This document shows positions 53,235 to 60,373 of a stretch of DNA of 64,000 bases, in pieces. Where the stretch lies: NCBI GenBank assembly GCA_025465355.1, contig JAODNN010000072.1:38253-102252 (forward strand). The letters run 5' to 3'. Positions within the stretch are counted from its first letter, which is position 1; each line of letters begins with the position of its first letter. Source of the stretch: Blastococcus sp. (GTDB lineage Bacteria > Actinomycetota > Actinomycetes > Mycobacteriales > Geodermatophilaceae). The notes beneath the pieces were generated by a model that ran no database searches, was not told the origin of the DNA, and worked only from the letters and a program-made list of their open reading frames with translations. Position numbers and translations under genes: made by a program.

Positions 53235-54446
53235 ATGCGCAAAAGCACTCTGTCCATCGCCGTGCTCGGCACTACCGCAACGCTCGCTCTCGCGGCCTGC
53301 GGCAACTCGAGCAACTCATCCAGCTCGAGCGGGTCCTCATCCAGTGGTTCCGGCTCGGCCGGCGCCGTCAGCGCCGTCTGCAAGCTGCCCGCCTCGGCGT
53401 CGTCGAGCAGCGCGGCCTCCTCGAGCGGCGCCGGCGCGGTCAAGGCCAGCGGCAAGGTCGGCGTCATCCTCCCCGACACGACCTCGTCCACGCGGTACAC
53501 GCTCTACGACGCCCCGTTGCTCAAGGCTGCGTTCAGCGCGGCCGGCGTCACGGCGGACGTCCAGAACGCCGAGGGTTCCACCAGCAAGCAGCAGTCGATC
53601 GCGCAGAGCATGATCGGCGAGGGCGTCAAGGTGCTGCTGCTCGACTCGATCGACCAGACCTCCGGCGCCGCGATCGAGCAGCAGGCGGTGGCAGCCGGCA
53701 TCAAGGTCATCGACTACGACCGGGTGAACCTCGGCGGCAAGGCGTCGTACTACGTCTCGTTCGACAACGAGGGTGTCGGCAAGCTCCAGGGCCAGACGCT
53801 GGCCGACTGCCTCGCGCAGAGCGGCAAGTCCGACTCGAAGGTCATCGAGATGGACGGCGGCACCGACGTCGACAACAACGCCGTGCTGTTCGCCAAGGGC
53901 GCCAACTCCGTCCTCAAGCCGCTCGCCGACCAGAAGAAGCTGACCATCGTCTCCGAGTCGGTCGTCAAGGGGTGGAAGACGGCCAACGCTGCGCCGACGT
54001 TCACCCAGGCGCTCACCGCCGCCGGCGGCCAGGTGGACGGCGTGCTCGCCGCCAACGACGACATCGCCAACGCGGTGATCGGCGTGCTGCAGCAGAGCGG
54101 CCTCGCCGGCCACGTCGTCGTCACCGGCCAGGACGCCGGTATCGAGGGCCTGCAGAACATCCTCAAGGGCGTGCAGACCATGACGGTCTTCAAAGACGTC
54201 AAGCTGGAGGCGAATGCCGCCGCCGCGCTGGCGATCTCCCTGATCGCCGGCAAGGACCCGGCTGCCTCCGGTATGACCCTGACGCCCGGCATCGACCCGA
54301 AGAACGCCAGCCTCCAGTCGTTGCTGCTCACTCCGCAGGTCATCACGCAGAGCAACGTCCAGGACGTCGTCACGGCAGGTGCGCTGAGCGCCAAGGACAT
54401 CTGCAACGGCATCCAGGACCTGTGCGACAAGTACGGCGTGAAGTAA
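53235..54446 (+). CDS. Sugar ABC transporter substrate-binding lipoprotein (XylF-like)
   Basis: 403 residues, ATG 53235. Signal peptide with lipobox LALAAC, Cys22 the lipidated residue, then a Ser/Gly-rich linker of about 40 residues. The periplasmic-binding fold begins with KVGVILPDTTSSTRYTLYDA. IDQTSGAAIEQQAVAAGIKV and VLAANDDIANAVIG are pentose-binding type motifs as in XylF/RbsB. The likely ligand is a pentose such as xylose. It heads an operon with the ATPase and permease. Confidence 0.92.
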   Translation: MRKSTLSIAVLGTTATLALAACGNSSNSSSSSGSSSSGSGSAGAVSAVCKLPASASSSSAASSSGAGAVKASGKVGVILPDTTSSTRYTLYDAPLLKAAFSAAGVTADVQNAEGSTSKQQSIAQSMIGEGVKVLLLDSIDQTSGAAIEQQAVAAGIKVIDYDRVNLGGKASYYVSFDNEGVGKLQGQTLADCLAQSGKSDSKVIEMDGGTDVDNNAVLFAKGANSVLKPLADQKKLTIVSESVVKGWKTANAAPTFTQALTAAGGQVDGVLAANDDIANAVIGVLQQSGLAGHVVVTGQDAGIEGLQNILKGVQTMTVFKDVKLEANAAAALAISLIAGKDPAASGMTLTPGIDPKNASLQSLLLTPQVITQSNVQDVVTAGALSAKDICNGIQDLCDKYGVK

Positions 54447-54548
54447 TCCGCTCCACCTGACCCGGTCGTGGCCGGACGGGTTCGCCCCGTCCGGCCACGA
54501 CCGTCCACCCCGTACGAAGCTCGCAGCAACGCGAAAGAAGGCACATCG

Positions 54549-55325
54549 ATGGCGGACCCCATCCTCGAGGTCCGAGGACTCAACAAGAGCTTCGGCCCGG
54601 TCCACGTCCTCCACGACGTGGACCTGACCGTCTATCCCGGCCAGGTCACCGCGCTCGTCGGTGACAACGGGGCCGGGAAGTCGACGCTGGTGAAGACCAT
54701 CGCCGGCATCAACAGCCTCGACAGCGGCGAGATCCTGTTCGAGGGAGCGCCGGTCACCATCTCCGACCCGAGCGATGCCGCGAAGCTGGGGATCGAGTTC
54801 GTCTACCAGGACCTCGCCCTGGCGGACAACCTCGACATCACGCAGAACATGTTCCTCGGGCGTGAGATCCGCCGGTTCGGCTTCATGGCCGACGGCGAGA
54901 TGGAGCGCAAGGCCCGCGAGACACTGACCGGGCTGTCGGTCCGCACCGTTTCCTCGGTCCGCCAGGTCGTCGCGAACCTCTCGGGTGGACAGCGGCAGAC
55001 GGTGGCCATCGCCAAGGCGGTCCTCTGGAACAGCCGGATCGTGTTCCTGGACGAGCCGACCGCCGCCCTCGGCGTGGCCCAGACGCGCCAGGTCCTCGAC
55101 CTGGTCCGAAGGCTCGCCGACCAGGGTCTCGGCGTCCTCCTCATCAGCCACAACATGAACGACGTCATGGAGGTCGCCGACCGCGTCGTGGCCCTGTACC
55201 TCGGCCGGGTCGCCGCAGAGGTCGAGACGAAGAACAGCAGTGTCACCGAGATCGTGGAACTGATCACGACAGGGCGTAGCGGGAACCTCGGTCTCGCCCC
55301 CGCGACGGCGAACGAGAGCATCTGA
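54549..55325 (+). CDS. Sugar ABC transporter ATP-binding protein, single-domain type
   Basis: 258 residues, ATG 54549. Walker A GDNGAGKSTL, Q-loop VYQDLALADNLD, signature LSGGQRQTVAIAKA, Walker B RIVFLDEPTAAL and the H-loop LLISHNMNDVM are all intact. Canonical XylG/RbsA ATPases are tandem two-domain proteins of about 500 residues; this is a one-domain version that must homodimerise. It is coupled closely to the permease (1-base gap). Confidence 0.95.
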   Translation: MADPILEVRGLNKSFGPVHVLHDVDLTVYPGQVTALVGDNGAGKSTLVKTIAGINSLDSGEILFEGAPVTISDPSDAAKLGIEFVYQDLALADNLDITQNMFLGREIRRFGFMADGEMERKARETLTGLSVRTVSSVRQVVANLSGGQRQTVAIAKAVLWNSRIVFLDEPTAALGVAQTRQVLDLVRRLADQGLGVLLISHNMNDVMEVADRVVALYLGRVAAEVETKNSSVTEIVELITTGRSGNLGLAPATANESI

Positions 55326-55326
55326 G

Positions 55327-56784
55327 ATGAGCGAGCAGACCACCCACCCCACCACGACTCCCGCCGCACGGAGCGGCCCTGACACCGACCAGACGACGGA
55401 ACGGGCCAGCAGCTTCTCGCTCGACATCGACCGGCGCAACGTCCGCGACGCGGTGCGCGGTTATCTCGACCGGCTGCGCTCGGGCGAGCCGGGCGCCCTG
55501 CCGTCGGTGCTCGGACTGCTGGTGCTCGGCGTGATCTTCTACCTGGTCAGCGACCGGTTCCTGAGCGCGAACAACATCGGCAACCTGCCGGGCCAGGGCG
55601 CCTACATCGCGATCATCGCGCTCGGTCTGGTGTTCGTCCTGCTGCTCGGCGAGATCGACCTGGCCGCGGGCACGACCGGCGGCATCTGTGCGGGCGCCGC
55701 GGCGCAGGCGCTGGCGTCGCACGGGCTGCGCCACGGCATCCCCGGGGCGGGCGCGCTCTACTGGATCGTGATCGTCGCGATGGTCGCGGCCGCCGGGCTC
55801 GGGTTCTACCTGCGCGCGATCACCGGACCGGTGATCGTCCTGATCGGCGTCGTCATCACGCTGACCGGGCTGGACAGCCGCCCGGTGTTCGCCATCATCT
55901 TCGCCGTCGCGCTCGGCGCAGCCGTGGGCATCTTCTCCGGCTGGCTCGTCGCCTCGGTGGGCATTCCCAGCTTCATCGTGACGCTTGCACTGTTCCTGGC
56001 GTGGCAGGGCCTCCTGCTCTTCCTGCTGAACTCGCAGCCGATCGGCACCAACGGTTACCCGCTCTGGTACGGGCTGGCGCACGACAACATGTCGCCGTTC
56101 TGGAGCTGGGTGTTCACGATCGCCGTTGTCGGGGGCTACCTGGCATACACGATCTTCAAGTCGCTACGAGCGCAGGCCAAGGGACTGGCAGCCGACACCA
56201 TGCAGCTCGTGCTCGTCCGCGGGCTGCTCATCGCCGTCGTTGCGATCGTCATCACCGCACTCGCCAACCAGAACCGCAACACCAATCAGTTCAAGGTGAT
56301 CAACGGCCTCCCCTGGGCGCTGACCATCCCGGTCATGCTGATGATCGTCTGCACGATCGCGCTCACGAAGACCACCTGGGGCCGCCATCTGTTCGCGACC
56401 GGTGGTAACGCCGAGGCGGCCCGGCGCGCGGGCATCGACGTCGTGCACATCAAGGTCACCGCGTTCACGATCTGTTCGGCGTTCGGAGCCCTGGGTGGCG
56501 TGTTCCTGGCCTCGAACACCGGTGGGGCGCAGCTCGACCTCGGTTCGGGGAACATCCTGCTCTTCGCCGTGGCCGCGGCCGTGATCGGCGGCACCTCGCT
56601 GTTCGGGGGCCGCGGCCGGCCGCGGGACGCGATCATCGGTGCCCTGGTGATCGTGATCATCCCGAACGGGATCGGCCTGCGACCGAGCCTGCCGGCGTCG
56701 TACCAGAACCTCATCACCGGCGCGGTCCTGCTCGTCGCGGCAGCCGTCGATGCGTTGTCGAGGCGTCGTTCGGCTTCGAGGTAG
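55327..56784 (+). CDS. Sugar ABC transporter permease (XylH-like)
   Basis: 485 residues, longer than usual (about 390), ATG 55327. A 60-residue hydrophilic N-terminus with an RRNVRDAVRGYLDRL helix precedes about ten to twelve membrane helices. The BPD_transp_2 motif is GEIDLAAGTTGGICAGAA, with a later GTSLFGGRGRPRDAIIGALV. It forms the channel of the transporter and ends 43 bases before the ROK gene. Confidence 0.93.
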   Translation: MSEQTTHPTTTPAARSGPDTDQTTERASSFSLDIDRRNVRDAVRGYLDRLRSGEPGALPSVLGLLVLGVIFYLVSDRFLSANNIGNLPGQGAYIAIIALGLVFVLLLGEIDLAAGTTGGICAGAAAQALASHGLRHGIPGAGALYWIVIVAMVAAAGLGFYLRAITGPVIVLIGVVITLTGLDSRPVFAIIFAVALGAAVGIFSGWLVASVGIPSFIVTLALFLAWQGLLLFLLNSQPIGTNGYPLWYGLAHDNMSPFWSWVFTIAVVGGYLAYTIFKSLRAQAKGLAADTMQLVLVRGLLIAVVAIVITALANQNRNTNQFKVINGLPWALTIPVMLMIVCTIALTKTTWGRHLFATGGNAEAARRAGIDVVHIKVTAFTICSAFGALGGVFLASNTGGAQLDLGSGNILLFAVAAAVIGGTSLFGGRGRPRDAIIGALVIVIIPNGIGLRPSLPASYQNLITGAVLLVAAAVDALSRRRSASR

Positions 56785-56827
56785 CCTGCCCACCCCGTGA
56801 CGCCGACGATGGTGGGACCTGACTGAG

Positions 56828-58054
56828 GTGAGCGGAGTCTCCAGGCCGGACGGCATCCGTCGGCACAACGTTGCGCTGCTGCTGGACTCCGTGCACCGGC
56901 ACGGCCCGTCGACCCGCGCCGAGCTCACCGCCCGGCTCGAGCTGAACCGTTCGACGATCGGCGTGCTGGTGTCCGACCTCTGCGCGCTGGGGCTCGTCCA
57001 GGAGACCGTGCCCCCGAGGACCGCTCGGGCGCCACGCGCCGGCCGACCCTCGCACGTGGTGGCGCCCCGGGCGGACGGTCCGTACGCGGTCGCGGTCGAT
57101 GTCGAGGTGGATCGGCTGACCGCGGCGGCCGTGCGGGTGGGCGGCGAACTGGTGGCCCGCCGCGTGGAGCGACTGCCGCCGTCCCGGCGATCCGCGGCAT
57201 CTGTCGCACGCGCGATCGCCCGGATCGTCGACCGACTGGCGGAGGACATGCCTTCCGCGGCATGGCCCGTCGGTGTGGGGGTCAGCATTCCCGGGACAGT
57301 CAGCCTCCCAGAGGGCATCGTCGAGGCGGCGCCGAACCTGGAGTGGTCGAGTGAGCCCCTCGGACAGATGCTCACGGACCTGCTGCCGCCCGGGACGACC
57401 GTGACACTGGGGAACGACGCCGACCTCGGTGTCCTCGCGGAGCACCTGCGCGGGGCAGCGCGCGACGCGGCCGACGTCGTCTACCTGAACGGAAAGGTCG
57501 GCGTCGGGGGCGGGATCCTCGTCGGCGGCCGCCCGCTCAGCGGAATGGGTGGGCTGGCGGGCGAGATCGGACACACGGTCTTCGATCCGGACGGGCCGCC
57601 GTGTCGCTGCGGCGGATCCGGCTGCGTCGAGAACTACATCGGCGAGGCGGCTCTCCTGCGCCTGGCCGGGCGGACCGATCCACCGGACGCCGAAGCGGTC
57701 TCAGCGGTCATGCGGGCGGCTCGATCCGGCGACCCGGCGGCCTGCGCCGGCGTGGTCGGCGTGGCACGGTCACTGGGTCAGGTGCTCGCCAACCTCGTGA
57801 ACCTGCTGAACCCGCAAGTCATCGTGCTGGGCGGCGCACTCGCCGACGTACTGAGCCTGGCCAGGACCGACATCACCGCGGCGCTCGACAGGCAGGCGAT
57901 GGGCGCCGCCCGCCGGATGGTCCAGATCCGCACGTCCGGGCTCGGCAGTGACTCATCGCTGCTCGGAGCGGCCGAACTGGCCTTCCGCCCGCTCCTGGCA
58001 GATCCGTCCGCGGTGGTCGCGAGCCGCGCGGCACCACTGCTCGGCGCCGGCTGA
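56828..58054 (+). CDS. ROK-family transcriptional repressor (XylR-like)
   Basis: 408 residues, GTG 56828. Winged helix at about 10-60 (STRAELTARLELNRSTIGVL). The ROK sugar-kinase-like domain has GVGVSIPGTVS, GNDADLGVLAEH, GLAGEIGH and the zinc motif CRCGGSGCVENY. It senses the imported sugar and represses the upstream ABC operon, the usual arrangement in actinobacteria. It is codirectional with the permease. Confidence 0.93.
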   Translation: MSGVSRPDGIRRHNVALLLDSVHRHGPSTRAELTARLELNRSTIGVLVSDLCALGLVQETVPPRTARAPRAGRPSHVVAPRADGPYAVAVDVEVDRLTAAAVRVGGELVARRVERLPPSRRSAASVARAIARIVDRLAEDMPSAAWPVGVGVSIPGTVSLPEGIVEAAPNLEWSSEPLGQMLTDLLPPGTTVTLGNDADLGVLAEHLRGAARDAADVVYLNGKVGVGGGILVGGRPLSGMGGLAGEIGHTVFDPDGPPCRCGGSGCVENYIGEAALLRLAGRTDPPDAEAVSAVMRAARSGDPAACAGVVGVARSLGQVLANLVNLLNPQVIVLGGALADVLSLARTDITAALDRQAMGAARRMVQIRTSGLGSDSSLLGAAELAFRPLLADPSAVVASRAAPLLGAG

Positions 58055-58071
58055 CGGTCGCGTGTCCGGAC

Positions 58072-58265
58072 ACAGATGAGACCGGCGCCCGGGGGGCGGC
58101 GCTGGCAGGCGTGGCCCTGGGCGCTTCACCGATCTGACGGAGGCGTGCCACCAGGCCGCCCGCCCGCGACACGTGCACGAACCCGATGCGGCACGGCGGA
58201 CGTACGTCGACGACGCCTACGAGCGTCTGCTCGCCGCCCGCAGCGCGGGAGCCACGCACCTGTAG
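58072..58265 (+). pseudogene. Remnant of the C-terminus of an FGGY-family sugar kinase
   Basis: Starting 18 bases after the ROK stop, one frame reads TDETGARGAALAGVALGA, then a stop at 58135. A second frame picks up at about 58122: RFTDLTEACHQAARP, then HEPDAARRTYVDDAYERL and a stop at 58263-58265. Joined across a single frameshift near 58122, they match the FGGY_C end (GAxGAAxxAGV, G.F.dl.EA, EPDp, Y...Y..l). No start or N-terminal half remains. A kinase would be the expected partner of the upstream sugar transporter, so I read this as the decayed or deleted gene. Confidence 0.55.
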
Positions 58266-58419
58266 CGGGCCCGAGGCTGCGGGACGACGGACGAGTCGGC
58301 CTGTACGCCGGGGACAGTATGTGGGCATTCGACTGATCATGGGAATCGATGAATTGCGCCCTTGACCAGCAGTTTTACCGCTGGGCGTTGTTGGCAGTCG
58401 GTGGCCTGAATTGACTGAG

Positions 58420-58449
58420 TTGCGGACTATCTGCGGACCGGCTGCGGAC
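58420..58449. repeat. TGCGGAC repeat cluster, left copy
   Basis: TGCGGAC occurs at 58421, 58432 and 58443, with an exact 11-base period. The core TTGCGGACTATCTGCGGACC (58420-58439) recurs with 2 differences in 20 at 60041-60060. The 11-base spacing puts repeats on one helix face, as for protein-binding iterons or recombinase arm sites. Confidence 0.75.
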
Positions 58450-58535
58450 TCAGGGCGCCAGATTCTTCTCGCCGGCTGCCCTCCCCTGCTGCTTGCCGGC
58501 TCACGCGTGACCGCTGGCCTGGGACAGCCGCCCCC

Positions 58536-59090
58536 CTACGAGCCGCGCACCGGCACGTCGCTGAACCGCCTCACCGCGTCCACGATCGCCTGCGTCGAGG
58601 CGTCGAACGCGTGCGGCATCAGCAACAGCTGGGGGCCATACCACCGTTCGCGCAGCCGAGCGGACCCTCCGACACGACCGAAGGGCTTCGCGGACGGCAG
58701 CGTCGGCAACTCCACTCCCGGCTCCCCGATGAAGGCCACGACCCGGTAGCCGAGCGACACGATGAAGAACCACCCGGGGCGCATGCCCGTTACCCGCACC
58801 TCGGCGAAGTCGGACCAGGGCCTCGTCGCATAGCCCCGCACCGTCACTCCATCCAGATCCAGACGAAGGTCCCACGACGCGCCGCGTGCCCTGACCGCGC
58901 CATAGAGCCCGATGAGGAGCACCGCGCCGAAGACCGCGACCCCCACCCACATCAGCCACCGTGAGATGACACCGAACGCCCCGAGCAGCACGTAGGCACA
59001 CAGGATCGCCGCGATGAACCCCACCGACGGAAGCTGCCGCCTCGGCGACTGGCTGACGACGAGGGCATCACTCACTTCGGGCCTAGACAC
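58536..59090 (-). CDS. Small membrane protein with PH-like domain
   Basis: 184 residues from GTG 59090 (VSRPEVSDALVV); no clear ribosome binding site. Two hydrophobic helices at about 25-65 (FIAAILCAYVLLGAFGVI, then WLMWVGVAVFGAVLLIGL) are followed by a domain with DLDGVTVRGYATRPWSDFAEVRV and a C-terminal YRVVAFIGEPGVELPT, as in bacterial PH domains. Function unknown. It is one of two genes within the segment bounded by the TGCGGAC clusters. Confidence 0.75.
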   Translation of the reverse strand: MSRPEVSDALVVSQSPRRQLPSVGFIAAILCAYVLLGAFGVISRWLMWVGVAVFGAVLLIGLYGAVRARGASWDLRLDLDGVTVRGYATRPWSDFAEVRVTGMRPGWFFIVSLGYRVVAFIGEPGVELPTLPSAKPFGRVGGSARLRERWYGPQLLLMPHAFDASTQAIVDAVRRFSDVPVRGS

Positions 59091-59249
59091 GGCCCGGTCA
59101 TAGCAGAGGACGCCGCACCTGCGCCTTTCGGGCGCAGGACCGCAACGCGTTCGGGGGAACGCCGTAGCCGGCGCGGTCGCCCGGAGGCGACACGTCGTAA
59201 TCGGCATCCACGTCTTTCGTCGGGGTGGCTCTTCGTGGCTGCCGGAGTG

Positions 59250-59825
59250 TCATCCTCCAAGCCAGTAGAGCGATAGGTCCACGTCTCGAGCCGTCCACGC
59301 CCGGTGGCTCAAGGCGCTCGCTTGTTGTCGAAGCCCTTCGACGACGCGCATGTACCGCCCGTACCTTCCCGGTGCGACGCCGAGCTCAATCTCGAGCTGT
59401 GCGAGAGCGGACTGCGCCCGCCGGTCGTAAACCGCCATCCGGTCTGGGGCAGCCGCCGTCAGCAATGCGGACGCCAGTGCGTCGCCGCTTGAAAATCCAG
59501 GCAAGCCCGACAGCGCCGCTCGACCCATCCCAGCCGCCTCGGCAACCTCCAGGGAGTTGTCCCGCACTGCCGCCACCGCCGCTGCCGTGACTCCTCGAAT
59601 CGTCACGTCAGCCATCCCGTGCAACTTAGCCACCCATGGCGTGTTCGCTCGCAGTCGCTTCCAAAACAGCAGCGCACCGATATCGACCTTGCCGATACTG
59701 CCAGTGGCGGCGATACGGTCGGCGACTTCGTCGAGCACCTCGTCGTAAGAGACCGACATCTTCTGATCGACATCTTCGCGGGCCTTGACCAAACGAGCGA
59801 GGCCTTGACCATCGTGTAACTGCAT
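59250..59825 (-). CDS. Uncharacterised protein with HhH-GPD-like helical features
   Basis: 191 residues from ATG 59825. The all-helical sequence has a block, VDIGALLFWKRLRANTPWV, and a second, LPGFSSGDALASALLTAAAP with DRMAVYDRRAQSAL, reminiscent of the helix-hairpin-helix DNA glycosylase/AlkA fold (substrate, then VyDrRA). I cannot see the catalytic Lys/Asp pair with certainty. Similar proteins of this type occur in actinobacterial accessory DNA, as far as I recall. No function is assigned. Confidence 0.7.
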   Translation of the reverse strand: MQLHDGQGLARLVKAREDVDQKMSVSYDEVLDEVADRIAATGSIGKVDIGALLFWKRLRANTPWVAKLHGMADVTIRGVTAAAVAAVRDNSLEVAEAAGMGRAALSGLPGFSSGDALASALLTAAAPDRMAVYDRRAQSALAQLEIELGVAPGRYGRYMRVVEGLRQQASALSHRAWTARDVDLSLYWLGG

Positions 59826-59930
59826 GCCCCGTGTCTACCAAGCTCGCGCCTGCCCCCTGGCCGAAGGCGGCTGGATACTCGACTTTCACAGGCAAAGCCA
59901 GCCGGGCTCAGGTCGATTCACACGTTGAGT

Positions 59931-59975
59931 CGGAACGTTCCGGGGGTGTTTGGACACATGCGGCCGATGACGGAC
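59931..59975 (+). repeat. Repeat block A, containing CGGAACGTTCCG palindrome
   Basis: CGGAACGTTCCGGGGGTG at 59931 continues TTTGGACACATGCGG and is matched at 62959 by CGGAACGTTCCGGGGGTG followed by CTTGGACGCCTGCGG. About 36 of 43 positions agree. The first 12 bases are a perfect palindrome. Both copies sit in a frame reading ERSGGxWT followed by acidic residues, which may be coincidence or a shared gene tail. Confidence 0.7.
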
Positions 59976-59997
59976 TAGAGGGTTGACCTGCGCTTTT

Positions 59998-60013
59998 GTC
60001 GTTGGCCAACGAC
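59998..60013. repeat. Perfect 16-bp palindrome
   Basis: GTCGTTGGCCAACGAC is identical on both strands. It lies between repeat block A and the right TGCGGAC cluster. No gene explains it. It could be a dimeric protein-binding site. Confidence 0.85.
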
Positions 60014-60040
60014 GGCGACCGACGAGCATTTTTGAACTTC

Positions 60041-60060
60041 TTGCGGACTTTTTGCGGACC
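60041..60060. repeat. TGCGGAC repeat cluster, right copy
   Basis: TTGCGGACTTTTTGCGGACC, with TGCGGAC at 60042 and 60053 (11-base period). It is 18 of 20 identical to the left copy and 1,621 bp away. Only two heptamers occur here, not three. Confidence 0.75.
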
Positions 60061-60135
60061 AAGATCTCATTAGCGTGTCTAAGGAGCTGTTGCCGCCGCT
60101 CCCCTACGCCGAGAGGATGCCGGCCGGAGCGGCCG

Positions 60136-60162
60136 CCGGAAGGGCCCTTCGGGTCCCTCCGG
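60136..60162. terminator. Stem-loop in intergenic region
   Basis: CCGGAAGGGCCC (60136-60147) and GGGTCCCTCCGG (60151-60162) pair at 10 of 12 positions around a TTC loop. It is 211 bases downstream of the RCC1 gene on its strand, so it could terminate that transcript; no U-run follows. Confidence 0.4.
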
Positions 60163-60373
60163 GATGACCTCCGGCCCACCCTCCCCCGGCGCGCCGCGGC
60201 CGGCAGAAGGCAGCTACGGGGAGCGGCCACACACTCAAGATCGAGTGGTCGGCTGAACTGGAGTAGGAGTCGCCCTAAACGGCCCACTCTGGGGGCACGT
60301 ACGCCCGCTTCTCCAGGATTCTCCGCACCACGCCGCGGGCCAGGCACCGACGCCGGCCGCCGCCACACCCCCG

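Larger units (their letters stand above)
59826..60373. other. Gene-poor region with repeats
   Basis: No convincing gene in 548 bp. It holds, in order: the repeat block A (59931-59975), a perfect 16-bp palindrome (59998-60013), the right TGCGGAC cluster (60041-60060), and a stem-loop (60136-60162). One minus-strand reading frame (59886-60368) is open but is low complexity, basic and unlike a real protein, so I leave it out. Confidence 0.6.

Noticed and set aside
53337..55439. A 700-codon minus-strand open frame opposite the sugar ABC genes
   Set aside because: The plus-strand binding protein and ATPase have complete family motifs; this is their shadow.
59886..60368. A 160-codon minus-strand frame
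   Set aside because: Basic low-complexity sequence across repeats and a hairpin; no start signal, no domain.
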